From: Candidatus Bathyarchaeota archaeon
GTDB taxonomy: Archaea; Thermoproteota; Bathyarchaeia; Bathyarchaeales; SOJC01
Assembly: GCA_026014805.1 (NCBI GenBank)
Contig: JAOZHR010000018.1
Coordinates: 1 to 32,890 of the forward strand
Length of the DNA stretch: 32,890 nt
Direction: 5' to 3'
In this document: positions 7,240 to 14,185 of the stretch, piece by piece
How positions within the stretch are numbered: the first letter of the stretch is position 1
Layout: each line of letters opens with the position of its first letter
Notes under the pieces: generated by a model
Told to the model about the DNA's origin: nothing
Databases searched by the model: none
Seen by the model: the letters and a program-made list of their open reading frames with translations, nothing else
Translations under genes and position numbers: made by a program

Positions 7240-8400
7240 TCATATAGAAGCTTCTTCAAGAGTTTGTATTTCATGCGGATAAGTAGCTCTATGCATCAGA
7301 AACACCACAACAGCAATTATAGCTACAATGACAATTCCACCACCAGCAAACACCAAAAATCTAGGAACAACATAAACAGAAGCAATTCTACTGTCCGCTC
7401 CCGCATATTCATCGTCTCCAGACCACGTTGCTTTTACATGATACTGTCCCCATAGCGGTGGGTTCCACGAAAACGTATATCGCCCATTTGTATCTAACTC
7501 CACAGTCCCAATAGAGAACCAATTACCATTTTCTACGGCGTACAACGTGACTGTTCCATTCGAAATTGAGACAGAAACTTGCCCAGTAATCACCACCGCG
7601 CTTCCTTCCACTATAAAGCTTGGTGAAATCGTCAAAGATATTGCGGAAGATTCGAATGTTCCGAAGCTTGATGAAATTTGCCCTGGGGCAATCTGCTCAT
7701 AATTCTCCAACGTGACAACTGCTACTTGAGCTCCTTCTAGCTCTGAGGGGCACTCTCCAACTCTCCAACCATTCTGCCAGTCGTCACCAGTACATTCCGC
7801 CATGTAGTATCGGACGCCTCTGTAGTCAACGTATGAAATTGTTGTTCGTACGTCCGCTGGAGGGCTAGGAAGGTTTACGCCGATGTTCATGTGGCTTTCA
7901 TGTTCATAATAGAGTAGGACAATGTTCAAGTTTTGTGATTTCATCAACGACGCTGCAACATATGAAAGCAAATCACAATCTCCTTTGTTTTCGACGATAG
8001 TTTCAACGGGATATTTGGTTTCTTCAACAACTTGATATGGAATCTGATGAACCACCATGAGAACCGCGTTCACGAAATCTTCCTCATCAGGAAAGATGCT
8101 TCTAATGTCTGCAGCCACAAGCGCCAGCGAATAAGGAGTTACAAAACTCGCGAAATTGTCCTGAGTTAACTGATGGCTCTTTTGCTGATAATATTCGTAT
8201 AGCAAATACGTTGTTGAAAGGGTGAGTTGATAAGTGGACTGTCCTTTGAGTAGAGAATATTTCTGCTCATAGTTTTGAGCAAAGCATACTCTCGAGAAAA
8301 TTAAAGCCAAAAAGACCCCCGTGACAATAGCCGCAACAAGTTTACCAGCCGTTTGTCGACGCATAGGACATCCCACAAAGGAACTTTCTAGTTTCGACAT
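7240..8400 (-). CDS. Membrane-anchored extracellular transglutaminase-like protein with Ig-like domain
   Basis: 386 residues. A hydrophobic segment (about 18-41, ending SRVCFAQ) is a signal peptide or anchor. Residues about 105-205 have a transglutaminase-like papain fold. The putative triad is Cys in NKGDCDLLSYVAASL, His in ESHMNIGVNL and an acidic residue in YMAECTGDDW. Residues about 250-345 form a beta-rich Ig-like domain of the Big type (ITGQVSVSISNGTVTLYA, ATWSGDDEYAGADS). A C-terminal membrane helix (FAGGGIVIVAIIAVVVFLMH) and a short acidic tail follow. Archaeal relatives may act as peptidases or crosslinkers on the cell surface; the substrate is unknown. It is transcribed alone, divergent from nothing close. 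Confidence 0.75.
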   Translation of the reverse strand: MSKLESSFVGCPMRRQTAGKLVAAIVTGVFLALIFSRVCFAQNYEQKYSLLKGQSTYQLTLSTTYLLYEYYQQKSHQLTQDNFASFVTPYSLALVAADIRSIFPDEEDFVNAVLMVVHQIPYQVVEETKYPVETIVENKGDCDLLSYVAASLMKSQNLNIVLLYYEHESHMNIGVNLPSPPADVRTTISYVDYRGVRYYMAECTGDDWQNGWRVGECPSELEGAQVAVVTLENYEQIAPGQISSSFGTFESSAISLTISPSFIVEGSAVVITGQVSVSISNGTVTLYAVENGNWFSIGTVELDTNGRYTFSWNPPLWGQYHVKATWSGDDEYAGADSRIASVYVVPRFLVFAGGGIVIVAIIAVVVFLMHRATYPHEIQTLEEASI

Positions 8401-8472
8401 GAAAAGGTCTATGAAATGGGAATCTGAATCTCTAGACAGTAATTATACCATACAATAATCGCGTACATCCAG

Positions 8473-8688
8473 TTAGATGTAGATGTATACAGTGTCTTTG
8501 TCTATTCGTACTACTTTTCCATTGGCCTTACAGAAGTCAAAAAGAATCTGCCGCATTCCTCTCAAAGTCTTTACTTTCTTCGCTTTCTTGCCCCAATCTG
8601 GATCAGCCAACAACCGCACAACAACATCCAAACTGGCGACACATTTGTTGCAACGCAAAGAGATATTCTCCTTTCCCCAGTCTTTCAC
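8473..8688 (-). CDS. Small protein with a single CxxC motif
   Basis: 71 residues from a GTG at 8688. One RCNKC pair stands near residue 12, followed by LDVVVRLLADPDWGKKAKKV and a C-terminal strand DTVYIYI. One CxxC alone could bind zinc only as a dimer. The frame stays open upstream and reads IEIVAFSVKDWGKE from an ATT at 8707-8709. A TATA-like GATATAAG lies about 26 bp before that ATT, so the true start may be a leaderless ATT there. I list the GTG as the conservative choice. The function is not recognised. Confidence 0.5.
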   Translation of the reverse strand: MKDWGKENISLRCNKCVASLDVVVRLLADPDWGKKAKKVKTLRGMRQILFDFCKANGKVVRIDKDTVYIYI

Positions 8689-8768
8689 AGAAAAAGCAAC
8701 TATTTCAATGATAAAGTGATTATTCCCGCAATCGACTTATATCTATCTAAAAAGCTGAAAGACATTAA

Positions 8769-8837
8769 ATGGATTACCGTGATGCCAAAAAGGCCCAAAT
8801 GTACTTCTTTGCAAAAAAAGGTTGGGCATTTCTCTAA
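8769..8837 (+). pseudogene. Possible broken small gene (22-codon frame)
   Basis: An ATG at 8769 lies about 25-30 bp after a TATA-like TTATATCT and opens a 22-codon frame, MDYRDAKKAQMYFFAKKGWA, then F, L and stop. Shifting frame near 8830 gives a continuation SNANAHYV, a stop, then ENGKTGAKHTK. It looks like a short protein broken by a frameshift and a nonsense codon. I cannot name a family, so this could be chance. The stretch also holds GCCCAA/TTGGGC, a six-base inverted repeat (8793-8798 with 8822-8827). Confidence 0.2.
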
Positions 8838-8887
8838 CGCAAACGCGCACTATGTATAAGAAAACGGAAAAACAGGCGCAAAGCACA

Positions 8888-9481
8888 CTAAGTAATATGC
8901 TCGAAGATTTGAGTGAACTTCTCCAAAATTCTGAAAGTCAACCCCCAAACCACATTTCCTTCCACAAAATAAGCTGGGACTTCTCCGAAAGGGAAATCAG
9001 CAGTTCCTCTGCATTCTCGCAATTTTTTCACAAGAGCCCAAACATACCCTTCTAATTCTTCGCTCAGTATTATTGTGGGCTCATGTTCTAAAAGGATGAC
9101 AAAAGAAGCTACTAGCAGCTTCGGCCTCACAGTTGACCTCGTATGTTCCAGCACTCCCAGAAAGCGACAACGATTAGCAATGTTTATGTTGGTCTCTTCA
9201 AGTGTCTCCCTAACAACGGTCTGTATTATATCCCGATCTTTCGGGTCACGTTTTCCACCGGGGAACGCCATCTGCCCTGACCATGGATCCAAAGGGCGCT
9301 CTGTCCTTTTCACTAGGAGAATGTTAAGACCTTGATCTGCAGGCTCCAGCAAAAGAGCAACTGCGGCATCTATATTTTGCGCTTCTGATGCAGGTTTCAG
9401 CTTTTGCGACAAGCTTCTTATGGTTTTAGTATAGTTTGGCATTATTGTCTCCCATTGAAGATGACTTAATTCAGCTTCCAT
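8888..9481 (-). CDS. Nudix hydrolase, CoA diphosphatase-like
   Basis: 197 residues from the ATG at 9481. The frame is open to 9517, but a strong TATA box (GCTATAAAAAC) lies in that extension about 25-30 bp before 9481, which makes 9481 a near-leaderless start. The Nudix box GX5EX7REUXEEXGU is present as GGKRDPKDRDIIQTVVRETL then EETNI. It is preceded by DPWSGQMAFPGGK, the pattern of CoA pyrophosphatases, which cleave CoA to phosphopantetheine and 3',5'-ADP. The N-terminal ~45 residues form a helical lead-in (KTIRSLSQKLKP). It is divergent from the Nfu gene at 9545, with overlapping promoter space. Substrate is by family only. Confidence 0.85.
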   Translation of the reverse strand: MEAELSHLQWETIMPNYTKTIRSLSQKLKPASEAQNIDAAVALLLEPADQGLNILLVKRTERPLDPWSGQMAFPGGKRDPKDRDIIQTVVRETLEETNINIANRCRFLGVLEHTRSTVRPKLLVASFVILLEHEPTIILSEELEGYVWALVKKLRECRGTADFPFGEVPAYFVEGNVVWGLTFRILEKFTQIFEHIT

Positions 9482-9544
9482 GTAAGAAGCGGTATTCAAG
9501 AAGTTTTTATAGCACACACTCTTAATGTTTTCGAGTGAGTTGCA

Positions 9545-9775
9545 ATGAACGAGAAGGTCAAAGAAAAAGTTGAGAAGGCAATCGAAGAGATAAGACCGAA
9601 TCTACAGGCTGATGGTGGTGACATTGAACTTGTCGATGTGGATAATGGAGTTGCTAAGGTTAAGCTGAAGGGGGCATGCGCAGGTTGTCCAATGTCAACG
9701 ATGACGATAAAGTGGGGAGTTGAAAACTTCCTAAAGCGAAAAGTGCCTGAAATAACAAAAGTTGAAACGGTTTAG
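9545..9775 (+). CDS. NifU-like C-terminal-domain iron-sulfur scaffold/carrier (Nfu)
   Basis: 76 residues, a stand-alone NifU C-terminal domain. The motif KGACAGCPMSTMTIKWGVE (about residues 42-60) has the CxxC that holds a bridging 4Fe-4S cluster between two monomers. RPNLQADGGDIELVDVDNGV is the conserved first half. Such proteins carry Fe-S clusters to apo-enzymes. The window has several clients: AOR, two multi-cluster ferredoxins and Nth. It runs divergently from the Nudix gene. Confidence 0.93.
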   Translation: MNEKVKEKVEKAIEEIRPNLQADGGDIELVDVDNGVAKVKLKGACAGCPMSTMTIKWGVENFLKRKVPEITKVETV

Positions 9776-9903
9776 AAAAACTGTATGGACTCGCAATAAT
9801 TGCTTGTGCGCAAGAACTGATCGTAAGTTATCTCTGTGTTTGATTCGAAGTTTTAATGAAACTCTCCGCGTAAGATTTGTTCTGGTTCTCATCAGTTGCA
9901 TTA

Positions 9904-10446
9904 CTAGAAAACCGGTCGTACACGTGCCATGCTCTCAAGGACCCAGCCTAAAGCGATTGTCGCTATACCGAGGCTGAACGTTACGAAGCAGTCTAGGATA
10001 AAAATCCATTCGAAACCGCTAGCCGCGCGAAAATATAATGTGAGCGCGTTATATTGAAAAACGGATAAAATGACTAGAGCTGCTCCAATTATGTAAAAAC
10101 AAACTCGTGCAATGACCTGGCTGGTTGTTAACCGATGCGTATAAGCCAAATATTTTTTGATGCTTTCAACCTCTTCTGCTCGGTTACGTGTAGATGTTCT
10201 TAACTCTTCCAATTCTTTTTCAAGATCCTTGAGGCGTCGTTCAGCGAATGTTTCCATTTCTTTGCGAAGACGGGAGTGTCTTGTCTCCTTCTTGTAAAGG
10301 GTCAAAATTGCTTTTTCTCTACTTTTTCCTTTATTGCCTAATTTTTCTATGTCATAATTTAATGACAACTCAGGGTTTGCATGTCCCATCCTTTTGTAAA
10401 TCTCAATAAGCTCCTCATACATTTTTTCGGTTTTTGCAGATGGCAT
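9904..10446 (-). CDS. Coiled-coil protein with two C-terminal membrane helices
   Basis: 180 residues from the ATG at 10446 (MPSAKTEKMYEELIEIYKRM). The frame can extend to a GTG at 10479, but the TATA-like CTTTAAATG near 10481-10490 would then be only a few bases away, so the internal ATG is preferred. Residues about 45-110 are highly charged and helical (EMETFAERRLKDLEKELEEL), a likely coiled coil. Two membrane helices follow (VCFYIIGAALVILSVFQY and IFILDCFVTFSLGIATIALG). No family is recognised; it may be a membrane-bound scaffold. Confidence 0.6.
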   Translation of the reverse strand: MPSAKTEKMYEELIEIYKRMGHANPELSLNYDIEKLGNKGKSREKAILTLYKKETRHSRLRKEMETFAERRLKDLEKELEELRTSTRNRAEEVESIKKYLAYTHRLTTSQVIARVCFYIIGAALVILSVFQYNALTLYFRAASGFEWIFILDCFVTFSLGIATIALGWVLESMARVRPVF

Positions 10447-10499
10447 CTTATTCACAAAAAATACAGATGTTTCAATCACATTTAAAGGTTTGAGAATTC

Positions 10500-10507
10500 A
10501 TATAATT
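10500..10507 (+). promoter_or_regulatory. TATA box of the membrane cohesin transcript
   Basis: ATATAATT begins 26 bp before the ATG of the 21-codon mini-ORF at 10526. Standard archaeal spacing puts transcription start at or next to that ATG. The cohesin gene at 10588 would therefore be the second cistron of a leaderless mRNA. Confidence 0.45.
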
Positions 10508-10525
10508 CCCTGAAGAGAATCAAGG

Positions 10526-10591
10526 ATGAACCTTGACGAAATAAAAGCGCGACTCTCGGCATTTAATCGAGAGAGCGGTGGGGTGGAATGA
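10526..10591 (+). CDS. 21-residue mini-ORF overlapping the cohesin gene start
   Basis: The peptide is MNLDEIKARLSAFNRESGGV plus E. Its TGA overlaps the ATG of the cohesin gene as ATGA. A TATA box 26 bp upstream places its ATG at the predicted 5' end of the mRNA. It has no recognisable domain. It may couple translation of the membrane cohesin protein to initiation at the leaderless 5' end. A chance short frame is the alternative. Confidence 0.35.
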   Translation: MNLDEIKARLSAFNRESGGVE

Positions 10592-12003
10592 AGAAAGTAA
10601 CGCAGAGAATCGTCTTCATACTGCTGGTAACTGTTATATTGACGCTTACTCCCAAAATTTCAGTTTCCGCTGCTGAATTACCGATGGAAATGCCGATTGT
10701 CTACGTGGATCCGCAGGACGCTTTTGCCGCCGTAGGAACAACTTTCAACGTAAGCGTTAAGGTTTTCAACCTCACGGATAGCTTCTATGGGACCGATGAG
10801 GAGTGGCTACCGGGTGAACCCCTACCGCCTCCAGGTTCGCGTCATAATTATTCTCTAGGCCACATGTATGGCTTCAGTATCAACTTCAGCTGGGATCCTG
10901 AGGTACTAGCATATGTCAGCCGTCTTGTCAAGACGCCAATAGAAGACCATCCAGACGGTGTTCTTTACGGACCAATATTTGAAATTCAAGACGATGTAAA
11001 CTCAACTGAAGGCACATATTCCGTCAAACAAAACTCCGGATTTCCTATATTTCCCATTGAGGGGTTTAATTGCCATAACAGAAGCGCGACGGTGTTTACA
11101 ATAACCTTCAAAGTAAAAAAGGCGGAGCCATGTTCACTGCACTTGGAGAGCGTCGAACTTTTGCTCGATCCTATCCTAGCGGCCGAGCAAATCTATTACA
11201 TAATTCCCCATCACGCTCTAGATGGAGCATTTACTCCCGTAGAGATGACCCGTGTCACCAGCATTGATGTTGGTGCCTTGATTGGTACACAACTGCACAA
11301 TCCGTTGATCTTAGGTGAAGATGCAATAGTGCGCGTTCTTGCCGCAAATGATGGAACGGTTCCAAACTCGTACAACTTAGTTGTTTATAACGACGCCATC
11401 CCTCAGGCAATGTGGGAGGGTGAAAATTTATCCCCGGGTGAAATGGAAACTTATACCTGCACTCTGAAAGCTGAGGATTTAAGGAGAGGGTTACACAAAG
11501 TTACAGCCAAAGCCACTATTTTATTTCGAAACACCACAATTGTTGATTCGGTCACTAAGGATTTTGTCGTTATCACCACTCCACTACTGAGTGTAAGTTC
11601 ACCGAACTACATACGTGAAAACGAGACAGTAATCCTAAACGCTGAAAAAAGCTTTCATCAAGATCCAGACAGCCAAATTTCAAACTATAGATGGTCAGTC
11701 TACGAACCTGGCGGAACTGTTCCAGCTTACGAATACGAGGGCACAAGCGTGACTCATACATTTATCAGGAACGGAACATGGCGCATAATACTGGTAGCTC
11801 GAGACAATTGGGGAGTTACATATAATCCGTTGCGAAATGCAACCATACCATACCGAAAAGAGATGTTGCTCGACGTGCACACAGGAAACGAGTCACCTCC
11901 GTACGATTTCGCGTTTGTGCAGACAGTTGTACTCGTCGCCAGTATAATATTGATAGCTGTAATTGGCATCGTTGTTTACAGAATAAGGAAAAAGCATCGT
12001 TAG
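10588..12003 (+). CDS. Membrane-anchored surface protein with cohesin-like and PKD-like domains
   Basis: 471 residues. Signal peptide about 1-28 (IVFILLVTVILTLTPKISVS). Residues about 38-215 form a cohesin-like beta domain: VDPQDAFAAVGTTFNVSVKV, MYGFSINFSWDPEVLAYVS and ATVFTITFKVKKAE fit the order of strands in that family. About 225-330 is a CARDB-like beta domain (VGALIGTQLHNPLILGEDAI). About 335-425 resembles a PKD domain (LNAEKSFHQDPDSQISNYRW, HTFIRNGTWRIILVARDNWG). A C-terminal helix (VQTVVLVASIILIAVIGIVV) and RKKHR anchor it in the membrane. Cohesins bind dockerins, and two SBPs in this window end in dockerin-like repeats, so this may be a docking anchor. GGTGG-rich sequence before the ATG can serve as ribosome site. 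Confidence 0.72.
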   Translation: MKKVTQRIVFILLVTVILTLTPKISVSAAELPMEMPIVYVDPQDAFAAVGTTFNVSVKVFNLTDSFYGTDEEWLPGEPLPPPGSRHNYSLGHMYGFSINFSWDPEVLAYVSRLVKTPIEDHPDGVLYGPIFEIQDDVNSTEGTYSVKQNSGFPIFPIEGFNCHNRSATVFTITFKVKKAEPCSLHLESVELLLDPILAAEQIYYIIPHHALDGAFTPVEMTRVTSIDVGALIGTQLHNPLILGEDAIVRVLAANDGTVPNSYNLVVYNDAIPQAMWEGENLSPGEMETYTCTLKAEDLRRGLHKVTAKATILFRNTTIVDSVTKDFVVITTPLLSVSSPNYIRENETVILNAEKSFHQDPDSQISNYRWSVYEPGGTVPAYEYEGTSVTHTFIRNGTWRIILVARDNWGVTYNPLRNATIPYRKEMLLDVHTGNESPPYDFAFVQTVVLVASIILIAVIGIVVYRIRKKHR

Positions 12004-12120
12004 ATGCCTTTGGTTGGCCATTGAAGGCGGAGACCAAAAGTTGAAGGCTTATGTATCCTAATGGAAATGTGTGAGCCAGACGGAACGTTACCTAATCTTT
12101 TCCGTGCTTAAACAGGGTGT

Positions 12121-12393
12121 TTACTTTTGATGCAGATGTAAACGTAGATCTTCGAGGCTTCTAAGGAACGTGTACCCTTTTTCTGTAACTTGGTACTTTT
12201 TCCCATATGTTTCGGCGGTTTCTTTGATGTAACCCATGTTAGTTAAGAAGAGTAGGTATTTGTTTAGCTGATCATAGCTTAGGCTGGCATGCTTCATGAT
12301 TGCGTATTTTCTTCCACCTTCATCGTATCGTCTAATCGTCTTAAGTACGTCTCTAAAAATCGTGACTCTATCCCTATATTTGAATGAACACAT
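12121..12393 (-). CDS. Winged-helix DNA-binding protein (HTH_45-like)
   Basis: 90 residues from the ATG at 12393; the frame is open to 12507, next to the tRNA, and 12417 is an alternative. A TATA-like TTTATTTATA (12431-12440, minus) excludes the longer forms and fits a start near 12408. The sequence YRDRVTIFRDVLKTIRRYDE, ASLSYDQLNKYLLFLTNMGY and KYQVTEKGYTFLRSLEDL matches the archaeal winged-helix type in which the second helix pair reads DNA and the YxVTxKG strand forms the wing. It is probably a transcription regulator; its target is unknown. Confidence 0.75.
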   Translation of the reverse strand: MCSFKYRDRVTIFRDVLKTIRRYDEGGRKYAIMKHASLSYDQLNKYLLFLTNMGYIKETAETYGKKYQVTEKGYTFLRSLEDLRLHLHQK

Positions 12394-12509
12394 CCTTACT
12401 GGGTCGAAGCCGAACATTACAAACAACCAATATAAATAAACGGTGTCCATGCTTTTTAGTGTTTTGCTTACGCGGCTTTTGGGTCGCGGGTTTGCGAAAA
12501 TTATCATGG

Positions 12510-12614
12510 TGGCGCCGCCGGTAGGAATCGAACCTACGACCGACTGGTTAACAGCCTCAGCCTCTGATAAGCCCTACCAGAGTCAGCTGCTCTACCTAAC
12601 TGAGCTACAGCGGC
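12510..12614 (-). tRNA. tRNA-Asn(GTT) with a 28-nt intron
   Basis: The acceptor stem GCCGCTG/CGGCGGC, D-stem GCTC/GAGC and T-arm GTAGG-TTCGATT-CCTAC are intact, and G73-CCA is encoded. Removing 12556-12583 gives an anticodon arm GCTGG-CTGTTAA-CCAGT with anticodon GTT. The intron then sits between positions 30 and 31, inside the anticodon stem, not at the usual 37/38. It contains a CTCTG/CAGAG hairpin, as expected for a bulge-helix-bulge substrate. A cut one or two bases away would leave a mismatch in the stem. Mature length is 73 nt plus CCA. Confidence 0.85.
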
Positions 12615-12692
12615 AACATAACGACTATTTTGACGAAGCTGGGAATATTTAAATCTTCATACGTCAAAACACAACAGTCTGAGGGTAAAGGA

Positions 12693-12884
12693 ATGTCTAG
12701 ACCAATGCGATTCCTTGTTTATCTCTGCTTCTCTTTAGGATTTCTGATCCTCCTACACCAGTACATTTTACATGGGGTCTTGTTTGAAATAGGAGACATC
12801 CACCACGAAACCTTTTCCATAGCCTTCTTCTCCCTCGGATTGGGCATTTTGCTTGGAACTGCCTGTAAAACTGGAAAACCTTAA
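12693..12884 (+). CDS. Small membrane protein, two predicted helices
   Basis: 63 residues from the ATG at 12693, chosen because AAAGGA is just upstream and the TATA-like TATTTAAAT at 12645-12653 gives a start near 12672. Earlier in-frame ATGs would lie before or at that start. Two hydrophobic stretches (FLVYLCFSLGFLILLHQYIL and FSIAFFSLGLGILLGTACK) are joined by a loop with GDIHHETF. It lies between two tRNA genes and no family is recognised. Confidence 0.6.
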   Translation: MSRPMRFLVYLCFSLGFLILLHQYILHGVLFEIGDIHHETFSIAFFSLGLGILLGTACKTGKP

Positions 12885-12914
12885 TTTCACTGTTACTCTA
12901 CAAAATAGGGAAGA

Positions 12915-13008
12915 GGGCCCGTAGCTCAGCTTGGTTAGAGCGACAGGCTCATAATCGTCTGGAAGAGAGACCTGTTGGTCGGGCGTTCAAATCGCCCCGG
13001 GCCCACCA
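12915..13008 (+). tRNA. tRNA with CAT anticodon and a 16-nt intron (elongator Met or Ile2)
   Basis: Acceptor GGGCCCG/CGGGCCC, D-stem GCTC/GAGC, anticodon arm ACAGG-CTCATAA-CCTGT and T-arm GGGCG-TTCAAAT-CGCCC fold cleanly, with A73 and encoded CCA. The intron 12954-12969 lies at the canonical 37/38 site. Anticodon CAT is 12950-12952. The G1-C72 start excludes the usual archaeal initiator. The GGGCCCG acceptor is also common in archaeal tRNA-Ile, so a CAT tRNA that TiaS converts to agmatidine-reading Ile2 is possible. Confidence 0.88.
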
Positions 13009-13069
13009 CCCTTAAGTTTACTTGAAACGGCATCTTAACAACAAGAGACTATGAGAAATCAGTGTCAGG

Positions 13070-13522
13070 ATGGATTGTTTGAGGCGTGAATACCCCGCAA
13101 AGCCTATCGTAGGCATAGGTGCAGTTATCATATGCAATGGCAAAATTCTTCTAGCTAAACGAGGTTCTGAGCCAGGTAAAAATAAATGGAGCATTCCAGG
13201 TGGTCTCGTTGAGCTTGGTGAAACTATGCAAGAGACGACCGTTCGAGAGGTAAAAGAAGAAACTAACCTTGATGTGGAAGTCCGCAGGTTGATCGACGTG
13301 GTAGATAACTTGGAGCCAGACGAAAAAGGCAGATTGCGCTACCACTTCGTTGTTCTCGATTTTCTTGTTCACTTGAAGGGAGGCAGTCTCCGAGCAGGAA
13401 GCGATGTTCTCGATGTGCGCTGGGTGTCTTTAGGCGAAGTAGAAGAACATGATTTGACAAAGACCTTTAGAGAGTTCTTTGAAAGGAACCGAGGAATGTT
13501 GCAAGGGTCTGATTCTTGCTAG
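13070..13522 (+). CDS. Nudix hydrolase, ADP-ribose pyrophosphatase-like
   Basis: 150 residues. The Nudix box reads GGLVELGETMQETTVREV then KEETNL (about residues 44-68), with all metal-binding glutamates. It is preceded by NKWSIPGG, a pattern shared with ADP-ribose and nucleotide diphosphate hydrolases. VGIGAVIICNGKILLAKRGS is the first strand pair. The family hydrolyses nucleoside diphosphates linked to another moiety; the substrate is not set by sequence. It starts about 60 bp after the CAT tRNA and could be co-transcribed with it. A short CAGG precedes the ATG. Confidence 0.9.
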   Translation: MDCLRREYPAKPIVGIGAVIICNGKILLAKRGSEPGKNKWSIPGGLVELGETMQETTVREVKEETNLDVEVRRLIDVVDNLEPDEKGRLRYHFVVLDFLVHLKGGSLRAGSDVLDVRWVSLGEVEEHDLTKTFREFFERNRGMLQGSDSC

Positions 13523-13647
13523 AATATCAAAACAAAAAGATTAGCCTTTGATGTGTGCGTACGCTTTACTCTTTTTGGTTGCGTCGTTCCCTTCAACCTA
13601 GGCTTCTTTCGCGTTAGACCTTAGCTTCACCCTTTCGTCGATCCATT

Positions 13648-13809
13648 TTAGATATATATCATTTTATGTTGTATTTTGATTTTGGTAATATGTCGAATGC
13701 GGCGACTTGAGCAAAGCGGACATTGGCATCGAGTTGGTTTATCCTGTTCCCTCCTCCTATTTTTTGGCGTCCAGCAATGATTTGCCTCTATTTCGATGCA
13801 TAAACACAT
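13648..13809 (-). CDS. 53-residue cysteine-rich (zinc-ribbon-like) protein
   Basis: The frame begins MCLCIEIEANHCWTPKNRRR and has a second Cys group, RCQCPLCSS, near residues 27-35, then a basic tail to position 53. The order C.C...HCWTP...CxCPxC resembles small archaeal zinc ribbons of the HxWTPR...P..CP.C type. A TATA-like TTAATTAAAT lies about 26 bp before the ATG, which fits a leaderless mRNA. It is below common length cut-offs. The rest of the 13523-13872 gap holds nothing else I can support. It may bind nucleic acid. Confidence 0.45.
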   Translation of the reverse strand: MCLCIEIEANHCWTPKNRRREQDKPTRCQCPLCSSRRIRHITKIKIQHKMIYI

Positions 13810-13872
13810 TTTATTAAATCGTAAGATTTAATTAACAGTAATCGTGAACATTATAAAGGGGAAGTCTGTTCA

Positions 13873-14163
13873 ATGGGAAAATCAAAAACGATTCCATTAG
13901 CCCGAGGTTTGGTAGGTGGTGAAACCAGCGCCATTTATGGGCAGCTTGAGGTATTTCTCACTAACTATAAGAACGTAAAAATTGTGATTAGGCGGAAGCC
14001 CTATTCCGATCGTTCAGACGTTAAATTTTCAATACCATTCACTGACTTGCAAGACATTATAGACATCCTGGACGCGGCTTTAGAGAAGCTTGACAGCTAC
14101 TGGCTCTCAAGAGTTGCTACTAGAGAACTCGAAAAAAATCTACGTTCGAAACCGTTGCCCTGA
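13873..14163 (+). CDS. Hypothetical protein, 96 residues
   Basis: The protein has a strand-rich first half (AIYGQLEVFLTNYKNVKIVI, DVKFSIPFTDLQDIIDIL) and a helical second half (AALEKLDSYWLSRVATRELE). There are no cysteines, signal peptide or membrane helix. A TATA-like ATTATAAAG at 13850-13858 ends about 15 bp before the ATG, with GGGGAAG as a possible ribosome site, so the leader is very short. I do not recognise the family. The ordered alternation of beta and helix suggests a real compact domain. Confidence 0.6.
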   Translation: MGKSKTIPLARGLVGGETSAIYGQLEVFLTNYKNVKIVIRRKPYSDRSDVKFSIPFTDLQDIIDILDAALEKLDSYWLSRVATRELEKNLRSKPLP

Positions 14164-14185
14164 GCGAAATAGTTCACAAACGCTA

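Noticed and set aside
8822-9055. Plus-strand frame of 77 codons
   Set aside because: Mostly antisense to the Nudix gene; composition is Ser/Gln-rich and no ribosome site is present.
9482-9517. 12-residue extension of the CoA-type Nudix protein
   Set aside because: The extension is made of the TATA box itself, so it cannot be in the mRNA.
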